The notes under the pieces are model-generated. The model did not search any database. It was not told where the DNA came from and saw nothing but the letters and a program-made list of their open reading frames with translations. This document shows, piece after piece, positions 7,783 through 12,490 of a stretch of DNA of 12,490 nt (within the stretch, counting starts at the first letter, position 1; every line of letters starts with the position of its first letter). Position numbers and translations under genes: made by a program. Origin of the DNA: MWDF01 sp964577435 (GTDB taxonomy: Bacteria > Bacillota > DTU025 > MWDF01); assembly GCA_964577435.1 (NCBI GenBank), contig CAZNZD010000046.1, forward strand, positions 1-12,490, written 5' to 3'.

Positions 7783-7809
7783 AAAAAGGAAAACCGGCCA
7801 TCGGGCCGG
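7783..7809 (-). terminator. Rho-independent terminator of the tRNA-Arg operon
   Basis: Read on the minus strand, CCGGCC (7809-7804), a 4-base loop and GGCCGG (7799-7794) are followed by TTTTCCTTTTT (7793-7783). It lies 22 bases downstream of the 3' end of tRNA-Arg(CCT). Confidence 0.82.
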
Positions 7810-7831
7810 AATTATGAACCGGGTATTTAAT

Positions 7832-7907
7832 TGGTGGCCCAGGCAGGAATCGAACCTGCGGCCAACGGTTTAGGAAACCGCTGCTCTATCCCCTGAGCTA
7901 CTGGGCC
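7832..7907 (-). tRNA. tRNA-Arg (anticodon CCT, reads AGG)
   Basis: A full 76-base cloverleaf with encoded CCA. The acceptor is GGCCCAG with CTGGGCC, then T8 A9, the D-stem GCTC/GAGC with an 8-base loop, and the anticodon stem GCGGT/ACCGT (one G-T pair) around loop TTCCTAA. The variable loop is TGGCC, the T-stem GCAGG/CCTGC has loop TTCGATT, and the discriminator is A. Anticodon CCT complements AGG (7872-7874 on the plus strand). AGG is the dominant Arg codon of the genes here, so this should be a major tRNA in this host rather than a rare one. It is second in a two-tRNA transcript, 7 bases after its partner. Confidence 0.96.
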
Positions 7908-7914
7908 ACTTCGC

Positions 7915-7990
7915 TGGCGCGCCTGGCAGGATTTGAACCTGCGACCTGCGGATTCGTAGTCCGTCACTCTATCCACTGAGCTACAGGCGC
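7915..7990 (-). tRNA. tRNA-Arg (anticodon ACG, inosine-modified, reads CGU/CGC/CGA)
   Basis: A full 76-base cloverleaf with encoded CCA. The acceptor is GCGCCTG/CAGGCGC, then T8 A9, the D-stem GCTC/GAGT, and the anticodon stem ACGGA/TCCGC around loop CTACGAA. The T-stem is GCAGG/CCTGC with loop TTCAAAT, and the discriminator is G. The loop is the same seven bases as in E. coli tRNA-Arg(ACG), the standard TadA substrate, and A34 would be deaminated to inosine. The top pair of the anticodon stem (27-43) is an A-C mismatch. First gene of the tRNA operon; the tadA gene lies about 2.2 kb away. Confidence 0.96.
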
Positions 7991-8001
7991 CTGACTTTTA
8001 T

Positions 8002-8030
8002 ATCTTACAACCGCCGCGTGACATAGTCAA
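8002..8030 (-). promoter_or_regulatory. Promoter of the tRNA-Arg operon
   Basis: On the minus strand TTGACT (8030-8025) and TAAGAT (8007-8002) are 17 bases apart. The predicted start is about 5 bases before the mature 5' end of tRNA-Arg(ACG) at 7990. The AT-rich stretch ATATAAAAG follows the -10 box. Confidence 0.78.
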
Positions 8031-8043
8031 TAACGGCTTGGCC

Positions 8044-8050
8044 GGAAAGG
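8044..8050 (+). promoter_or_regulatory. Ribosome binding site choosing ATG 8060 over GTG 8051
   Basis: GGAAAGG ends directly against the in-frame GTG at 8051, which is too close for initiation. It is 9 bases from ATG 8060, the normal distance, so ATG 8060 is preferred. The site is weaker than the GGAGG sites elsewhere in the window. Confidence 0.55.
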
Positions 8051-8059
8051 GTGCTGCGC

Positions 8060-9277
8060 ATGCTTCCGAAGACCGAAGGCGAAATGAGGTCCTATCTGGG
8101 AGAGCTGATGGAAGACCCCAGGGTCCTGAGCCTGATGGAATACATCCGCGACAACCACGAGGGCACTGTGGACGAGCAATGCGAGATAGCGTCGATTGAG
8201 GCCCCTCCGCTTAACGAGGGGGCGAGAGCCTCCGACTTCGCTGCGCGCATGGCAGAGACGGGCCTTCTTGAAGCCCGTGTGGATGAGCACGGAAACGCCC
8301 TTGCCCTGATACCGGGGACTGGAAGGCACGGGGACCTGCTAATTGAGGCCCATCTCGACACCGTGTTCCCAATGGGAAGCGTCAAGGAAGTGGAAAGGAC
8401 GAAAGACAGGGTCAAAGCGCCCGGCATATGCGACAACTGCAGGGGACTTGCCGCGCTCCTTTGCATAGCCAGGGGCCTTCAGCATGCAGGCATATCACCG
8501 CAGAAGGACATTACTATGGCAGGAACCTCCGGCGAAGAGGGGATAGGCGACTTGAAAGGCATGAAGGGTCTCTTCTCGAAGGACTGCGGAAGCTATGACT
8601 ACAGCATCTCCATAGACGGGCACGGGAAAGGGCACTTCGTGTTCGATGCCGCTGGAAGCAGGAGGTATGAGGTCTGCTTCGATACGCCGGGCGGCCACAG
8701 CTGGACCGATTTCGGGATGCCGAGCGCTGTGCATGCCATGGGCAGGGCAATCTGCCTTATCACCGGCATCAGCCACGTTGAAGGACCGAAGACGACCTAC
8801 AATGTGGGACTTGCCTCCGGCGGCACCTCAGTGAACGCGATAGCACAGCATGCGGCCATTACGCTGGATATGAGGTCAGAGTCGCCTGAAGCCCTGGATG
8901 AGCTCGAAAGGAAGGTGTTCGGCGCAATCGAGCGGGCATGCGACGCGGAGGGCGCAAGTTCGCCCAGAAGCGCCGATGTCAAGGTGAGCTACATAAAGAT
9001 CGGAGACAGGCCGGCGGGAAGGCAAGACCCGGATTCACCTGTGATAATAGCTGCGAAGGTGAGCTCGGAGATGCTTGGGCTTCGATTCGAGAAGGCGGGC
9101 CCGTCGAGCACTAACGCCAACATCCCCATCTCCTGCGGCGTGCCCTGCCTATGCATGGGAGCAGGCGGGGAGGGCGGCGGCATCCACACCACGGACGAAT
9201 GGTTCGAGCCATCAGACGGCTGGAAGGGGATACAGCAGGCTGCCTTGCTGCTTCTTGCCTTCTCAGGCATATCTTAA
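8060..9277 (+). CDS. M20 family metallopeptidase (dizinc aminoacylase/peptidase type)
   Basis: Cytosolic hydrolase of 405 residues from ATG 8060; there is no signal peptide. All metal-centre motifs of clan MH family M20 are visible: AHLDTVFP (His98, Asp100), GICDNCRG (bridging Asp125), TSGEEGIG (Glu159 catalytic base, Glu160 ligand), SIDGHGKG (Asp186) and GGIHTTDEW (His376). Between them, about residues 205-310, lies the dimerisation (lid) domain with SWTDFGMPSAVHAMGRAI and GGTSVNAIAQHAAITLDMRS. It would cleave small peptides or N-acyl amino acids; the exact substrate cannot be read from the sequence. PepT-like di/tripeptidases and acetylornithine deacetylase-like enzymes share this layout. 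No clear promoter is seen in the 69 bases between the tRNA gene and the start. It converges on the nitroreductase gene. A GTG start at 8051 would add three residues. Confidence 0.9.
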   Translation: MLPKTEGEMRSYLGELMEDPRVLSLMEYIRDNHEGTVDEQCEIASIEAPPLNEGARASDFAARMAETGLLEARVDEHGNALALIPGTGRHGDLLIEAHLDTVFPMGSVKEVERTKDRVKAPGICDNCRGLAALLCIARGLQHAGISPQKDITMAGTSGEEGIGDLKGMKGLFSKDCGSYDYSISIDGHGKGHFVFDAAGSRRYEVCFDTPGGHSWTDFGMPSAVHAMGRAICLITGISHVEGPKTTYNVGLASGGTSVNAIAQHAAITLDMRSESPEALDELERKVFGAIERACDAEGASSPRSADVKVSYIKIGDRPAGRQDPDSPVIIAAKVSSEMLGLRFEKAGPSSTNANIPISCGVPCLCMGAGGEGGGIHTTDEWFEPSDGWKGIQQAALLLLAFSGIS

Positions 9278-9285
9278 TCAGGAAA

Positions 9286-9305
9286 GGCCTGCTTCACGGC
9301 AGGCC
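9286..9305. terminator. Bidirectional terminator-like hairpin between convergent genes
   Basis: GGCCTGC at 9286-9292 pairs with GCAGGCC at 9299-9305 around a 6-base loop, between the stops of the M20 gene and the nitroreductase gene. The U-tract is poor on both sides: plus-strand CTTCTTC, minus-strand TTTCCTG. Confidence 0.55.
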
Positions 9306-9329
9306 CTTCTTCATCCAGATAGCGCTTCT

Positions 9330-10073
9330 CTATCTTGCCGCCGGTTTTCCTACCGGAGCCACATAGACCGTGAACTCATCTACTCCGTCCACGCCGATAA
9401 GCTTGTCCATGAGGTCCTGGTCATATGCCGCGACTGCGCAAGTGCCGAAACCGATCGATTCGGCCGCGATGTACATGTTCTGGCAGATGTGCCCGGCGTC
9501 GAGGAGCATTATCTTGTGGGCGGTGAGCGGATACCTCCACTCGCTTCTGTAAGGAATCGCGGTCCAGGCGAAAGTTGCGGCGGCGTCTCCCGCGAAAGGC
9601 TGATCCAGGCAAGCTTCGGACAGGGGCGCCGACAGGTCGTCTGCAAGCCTTACCAAGAGCAGCTTGTGCTCAATGGGCGCATACCTGTATATCCCGGGCG
9701 CCAGGTTCTGGACCCTCATGGCGAAGACATACGTCTCGAAAGGGTGCCTCGCCCCTGCGGAGGGCACTGTGCGCCTTGTAGCGATGCCCTGGCGGAAGAT
9801 CTCATGCACGCCCTGCGTCGCCCAAAGCAGCCATGACAGCTGCTCAAGTGAGAGGGCATCCTCGGTGAAGTTCCTCCTGCTTCTTCTTTCGGCTATGACC
9901 TTCACGACATCCCTTTCTGTGAAGCTAGCCGAACTCCAGTCGGGAAGGTCTATGAGCTTGCCTTCTGAACCCTTCTGAAGCGGCGGGAAAGGCACACCTC
10001 TCTTCTGGTCGCTTTCCACATGCTCCGAAAACGTGGACTTCAGGTTATCCCTCAGCTTCCTTATATCCTCCAT
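9330..10073 (-). CDS. SagB-type nitroreductase/dehydrogenase (FMN-dependent)
   Basis: Flavin oxidoreductase of 247 residues. The nitroreductase fold is shown by AERRSRRNFTEDALSLEQLSW (residues 61-81, the FMN-phosphate Arg cluster), TRRTVPSAGARHPFETYVF (99-117), the SagB-like LAPGIYRYAPIEHKL (124-138) and DAGHICQNMYIAAESIGFGTCAV (192-214). SagB enzymes oxidise azolines in thiazole/oxazole peptide pathways, but many stand-alone relatives have unknown substrates, and no cyclodehydratase or precursor peptide gene is nearby. The start is ATG 10073, with AAGGAGG (10085-10079) 5 bases upstream. The frame stays open further upstream to 10349, but that part lies over the promoter region and antisense to tadA and is not coding. 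It is divergent from tadA and convergent with the M20 gene. Confidence 0.88.
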   Translation of the reverse strand: MEDIRKLRDNLKSTFSEHVESDQKRGVPFPPLQKGSEGKLIDLPDWSSASFTERDVVKVIAERRSRRNFTEDALSLEQLSWLLWATQGVHEIFRQGIATRRTVPSAGARHPFETYVFAMRVQNLAPGIYRYAPIEHKLLLVRLADDLSAPLSEACLDQPFAGDAAATFAWTAIPYRSEWRYPLTAHKIMLLDAGHICQNMYIAAESIGFGTCAVAAYDQDLMDKLIGVDGVDEFTVYVAPVGKPAAR

Positions 10074-10092
10074 GTTCTCCTCCTTGCTCGGA

Positions 10093-10121
10093 TTGCCCCG
10101 AAAAACTAAGGTAATTATACT
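10093..10121 (+). promoter_or_regulatory. Promoter of tadA
   Basis: TTGCCC at 10093-10098 and TATACT at 10116-10121 have a 17-base spacer. The -10 box overlaps the opposite-strand TATAAT of the nitroreductase promoter, so the two polymerases cannot bind at once. Confidence 0.6.
10114..10119 (-). promoter_or_regulatory. -10 box of the nitroreductase promoter
   Basis: A perfect TATAAT on the minus strand (10119-10114). The start would be near 10107, giving a 34-base leader. No convincing -35 hexamer is found at 16-18 bases (TCCTGT at best), so activator help or a weak promoter is possible. Confidence 0.5.
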
Positions 10122-10153
10122 ATCATCATAAGCAAGACAGGAATGACCGGGCT

Positions 10154-10158
10154 GGAGG
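10154..10158 (+). promoter_or_regulatory. Ribosome binding site that fixes the TTG start of tadA
   Basis: GGAGG lies 6 bases before TTG 10165. The next in-frame ATG (10195) has no such site and would remove the start of the first helix, which E. coli TadA also has (residues before MRHAL). TTG is therefore preferred. Confidence 0.7.
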
Positions 10159-10164
10159 ACAGGA

Positions 10165-10623
10165 TTGAGAGCGCATGAGGAAGAGCTTAAGTTCATGAGG
10201 ATCGCCTTATCGGAGGCCGCCAAGGCGCTTGAGGAGGGAGAAGTCCCCGTAGGCGCCTGCATAGTCAAAGCAGGTGAGGTGATATCTTCCGCCCACAACA
10301 GGATGGAGGCTGAATCCGACCCGACCTCCCACGCTGAGATAAGGGCCATCCGAGAAGCGGCGAATAAGCTCGGAAGCTGGAGGCTTACTGGGTGTACGCT
10401 CTATGTCACCTTGGAGCCCTGCGCGATGTGTGCTGGGGCAATAGTCCAGGCAAGGATGGATAGAGTGGCGTATGCCGCCTCTGACCCGAAGGCGGGTGCA
10501 TGCGGAAGTGTATTTGACATACCAAGGGACTTCAGGCTTAATCATTTCGTCGAGGTATCGGAGGGCCTTCTGGAGGACGATAGCAGAAGGATGCTTCAGG
10601 AGTTCTTCGGGGCCAGGAGATAA
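10165..10623 (+). CDS. tadA: tRNA-specific adenosine deaminase TadA
   Basis: Zinc deaminase of 152 residues, close to E. coli TadA (167). It converts A34 of tRNA-Arg(ACG) to inosine, so that one tRNA reads CGU, CGC and CGA. The cytidine/deoxycytidylate deaminase motif is complete: SHAEIRAI with His56 (zinc) and Glu58 (proton shuttle), and LEPCAMCAGA with Cys86 and Cys89 (zinc). EVPVGACIV at 26-34 and HNRMEAESDPTSHAEI match the TadA subgroup rather than cytidine or guanine deaminases, and the C-terminal EGLLEDDSRRMLQEFF aligns with the E. coli tail. TTG start after GGAGG. It stands alone downstream of its own promoter, divergent from the nitroreductase gene, and its RNA substrate is encoded at 7915-7990. 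Confidence 0.95.
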   Translation: MRAHEEELKFMRIALSEAAKALEEGEVPVGACIVKAGEVISSAHNRMEAESDPTSHAEIRAIREAANKLGSWRLTGCTLYVTLEPCAMCAGAIVQARMDRVAYAASDPKAGACGSVFDIPRDFRLNHFVEVSEGLLEDDSRRMLQEFFGARR

Positions 10624-10647
10624 TACCTACGAAGCTTCAAGGATGGT

Positions 10648-10674
10648 TCAGGGCAGGCATTACGCCTGCCCTGA
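10648..10674. terminator. Perfect 11-bp hairpin between convergent tadA and M14 genes
   Basis: TCAGGGCAGGC at 10648-10658 pairs perfectly with GCCTGCCCTGA at 10664-10674 around ATTAC. It lies between the tadA stop (10623) and the M14 gene stop (10699), where a bidirectional terminator is expected. Neither side has a U-tract, so it may act as an RNA 3'-end stabiliser or a Rho-dependent boundary instead. Confidence 0.5.
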
Positions 10675-10698
10675 CTGGCATCCTATGCCTGATTGCCC

Positions 10699-12490
10699 CT
10701 ATTTTGCGGTCGCGTAGTAGATCGAGTTGAAGAACAGCTTGAATGTCCCGTGAGGCTGGCCTCTGTGCTGTGGGCGGAAGCCTATGAGTATGGCCCGTCC
10801 GTTTCCGAACGGATACTCGACGAGATTCGCCTTGCTCTGGATGTACTGCGGTCCCATAAGCCATCCGGACATCAGGGGGTTCCTATCCTTCGGGTATACC
10901 GCAAGGACCTTGGCATTGGCGCCGGTGACTTCAAACGTCGGGCTTGCTACGAAGTATGCGCCGAAGGTGTCGGGCATGCCGAAGGTCACAGGGCTCGACC
11001 TGTCGATGATATCGGCTTCGAGCACCGATCCGGGACAATAGAAGTTGGCGCTGGTCACCCCCTGAAGGGCATTTTTAAGCGGGGCGCCCAGCTGGGTCGT
11101 GGCGAAATCGAAGATGCTGTCGAAGAGGATCAGCGTGCCGCCAGAGTTTACGAATTCCTTGAGGTTAGCTATCCCGGCGTCTCCGGAGCCGCCCGTATAC
11201 TCGGCAGGGTAGGAGTTAGCCGAGAGGCCGTTCTTGATGCTATTAGTCGAGGTGTCTGGCAGGATTATCGCGTCGAACCTATCTGCCAGCTTTCCGGCCT
11301 TGATGTCGGCATCCCTCAGGAACGTGTAGGGCAGGTCGAATTTATCGAAGATGAGCCTGGTCCAGCCTGCATCGGCGTTTCCTCCCCAGTTCTCATATAT
11401 GCCCACCCTGGGAAGCGACAATGTGGTGAGCCTCACGCTCGGGGCAGCTGATATCGGGTAGAATGTAGTGGAATACTTCTGTGCCATCTCCACAAGCTTG
11501 GCCGCCAGGCCGTCCTTGGCAAGGACAATCGTGGTGCCGGCGGGAAGATCCCACTCGCCTGCCTTGGTCGGCTCCATTATCCATTTGAGCTGGAAGCCAG
11601 CCTCAAGAAGCTTGGTCCTTACCGTTACGGCGTTGACCGCCTCCGGCCTGAAAGCATAACCATATGCCGAGGAGCCAGGGATGAACTTCCCCATAGCGGG
11701 GGTGAAGCTGTAAACGATCTCAAGCTCGGCCTCAAATGGGGCCTCCACCTTTATGCATTCCACTCCCATCTGCATGGGGAGCGTCCAACCGGCCACATCG
11801 TAGGGAGCCTCCGCAGGGCCACCGGGGTATTGGAGCCTGTCGGGGTAGGCCTGCTTATCCAGAAGCGCCATGACGTTCGGCCTGTAGGGCTGAGAGGTAA
11901 GGATGACATATGTGCCAGCGGGGTAATCCTTTCCGTCAGCCTTGAATGCCTTTGTAGCCTTATGGATCTCGACGCCCTGGAAATCCAGCACCTCGAGCAT
12001 CCACATGAGAGTCGACGGGTCGTTCGGGTCGACTGGGAGCACGAACGCAGACGGGGATTCCGTCATGCCCTTGAATACAGCCGTCTGCCCCATCTTCACG
12101 AAATTGTCGATGAACTCGTCCTTGAACTTGGACAGGCCCTTCGCAAAGGAGTAGATGACAGATTCTGGATAGGCGACCACCTGCTCGAAGTCCCACAAGC
12201 CGCCCGGCCATGGCTCCGGGAAGTTCTGCAGGAAGCCCTGGGCGTTCGGAAGCCCCCTGGTGCTGCCAGTAAGCTTCGAGAACGGGATATCTACAGGGGT
12301 AGCTATGTTGCAGCTGGCCGTCTCGGTCAGGAAGCCGACCATGTTGTGATAGTACGGGCCGCTTCTCATCCCGCCGTGCCACCATGTGTCATACTGGGCG
12401 TTCGTCGATACGCCCTTCATGCCCTGCGACGAGAGGTCGGTTGTTGCAATTCCGCCCAGCAGCATGATCTCCCTGAATATGATGGGTGGG
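10699..12490 (-). CDS. M14 family zinc carboxypeptidase, C-terminal part (runs off the right edge)
   Basis: The frame is open from the right edge to TAG at 10699, about 596 residues, and the N-terminus lies outside. Near the edge it reads PPIIFREIMLLGG, then TWWHGGMRSGPYYHNMVGFLTE, a stretch typical of large secreted bacterial M14 peptidases. The Glu of FLTE is probably the catalytic base (the carboxypeptidase A Glu270 equivalent). The zinc ligands (HxxE and the later His) would lie upstream and are not visible. NFPEPWPGGLWDFEQVV follows. A middle region of roughly 350 residues leads to a class I glutamine-amidotransferase-like domain that starts near PRVGIYENWGG, 352 codons after the first in-window Met at 12463-12465, and includes GTLILFDS. 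It ends in NGRAILIGFRPQHRGQPHGTFKLFFNSIYY. Family members are exported peptidases; a signal peptide would be in the missing part. ATG 12463 is internal, not the start. Confidence 0.85.
   Translation of the reverse strand, partial: PPIIFREIMLLGGIATTDLSSQGMKGVSTNAQYDTWWHGGMRSGPYYHNMVGFLTETASCNIATPVDIPFSKLTGSTRGLPNAQGFLQNFPEPWPGGLWDFEQVVAYPESVIYSFAKGLSKFKDEFIDNFVKMGQTAVFKGMTESPSAFVLPVDPNDPSTLMWMLEVLDFQGVEIHKATKAFKADGKDYPAGTYVILTSQPYRPNVMALLDKQAYPDRLQYPGGPAEAPYDVAGWTLPMQMGVECIKVEAPFEAELEIVYSFTPAMGKFIPGSSAYGYAFRPEAVNAVTVRTKLLEAGFQLKWIMEPTKAGEWDLPAGTTIVLAKDGLAAKLVEMAQKYSTTFYPISAAPSVRLTTLSLPRVGIYENWGGNADAGWTRLIFDKFDLPYTFLRDADIKAGKLADRFDAIILPDTSTNSIKNGLSANSYPAEYTGGSGDAGIANLKEFVNSGGTLILFDSIFDFATTQLGAPLKNALQGVTSANFYCPGSVLEADIIDRSSPVTFGMPDTFGAYFVASPTFEVTGANAKVLAVYPKDRNPLMSGWLMGPQYIQSKANLVEYPFGNGRAILIGFRPQHRGQPHGTFKLFFNSIYYATAK

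Noticed and set aside
7832..7990. tRNA genes as an integration (att) site
   Set aside because: No integrase gene, direct repeat of a tRNA 3' end or phage gene is seen in the window; the flanks are ordinary genes with matching codon use.
9075..9836. 253-codon open frame on the plus strand
   Set aside because: It runs through the end of the M20 gene in another frame and antisense to the nitroreductase gene, both well supported. The Arg/Pro-rich product has no recognisable fold.
10074..10349. Upstream extension of the nitroreductase frame
   Set aside because: It crosses the promoters and the tadA coding strand. A strong ribosome binding site sits directly before ATG 10073, and the extra residues match no family N-terminus.
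10693..11451. 252-codon open frame on the plus strand
   Set aside because: It lies antisense to the M14 peptidase gene, whose protein is clearly recognisable. The product shows no domain and starts at a TTG with no ribosome binding site; the open frame follows from codon bias.

Overview
The window looks like chromosomal DNA from a diderm (outer-membrane) bacterium. The evidence for an outer membrane is a LolA-like periplasmic protein, an RND transporter with large periplasmic loops, and a secreted protein ending in a beta-barrel-type C-terminal Phe. Strong GGAGG ribosome binding sites precede most genes, TTG starts are used at least twice, AGG is the dominant arginine codon (11 of 16 Arg codons in the DegV gene) and ATA is a frequent isoleucine codon. 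This is unlike enterobacteria and fits deep-branching anaerobic or thermophilic diderm lineages (for example Synergistota- or Thermotogota-like groups). The phylum is a guess. No insertion sequence, prophage, CRISPR array or other mobile element was seen.

Layout. (1) 28-6585, plus strand: a tight four-gene operon encoding a LolA-like periplasmic protein, an HAE1-type RND transporter, a secreted beta-barrel-like protein and a MATE antiporter. Gaps are 24, -11 and 14 bases, and a GNRA-loop terminator at 6601-6632 closes it. No membrane fusion protein or TolC gene lies inside the operon, although the window opens only 27 bases upstream of the first gene. (2) 6693-7748, plus strand: a DegV-family fatty-acid-binding protein with a recognisable sigma-70 promoter, two palindromes, a possible 11-codon leader ORF overlapping its TTG start, and a strong terminator. 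(3) 7783-8030, minus strand: a two-gene arginine tRNA operon (ACG then CCT anticodons) with its own promoter and terminator. (4) 8060-9277, plus strand: an M20 metallopeptidase. (5) 9330-10073, minus strand: a SagB-like nitroreductase, divergent from (6) 10165-10623, plus strand: tRNA adenosine deaminase tadA. The two share a 91-base promoter region. (7) 10699 to the right edge, minus strand: the C-terminal part of a large M14 zinc carboxypeptidase with a glutamine-amidotransferase-like C-terminal domain.

How the genes work together. The first operon is an envelope transport unit in which a soluble hydrophobic-cargo carrier, an inner-membrane proton-driven pump and an outer-membrane barrel may form one pathway. 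This is the most interesting part of the window. The tRNA operon and tadA form a decoding theme: TadA converts A34 to inosine in tRNA-Arg(ACG), whose gene is about 2.2 kb away, while the partner tRNA-Arg(CCT) reads AGG, the host's favourite arginine codon. The two peptidases suggest a peptide-using, heterotrophic lifestyle. That last point is inference.
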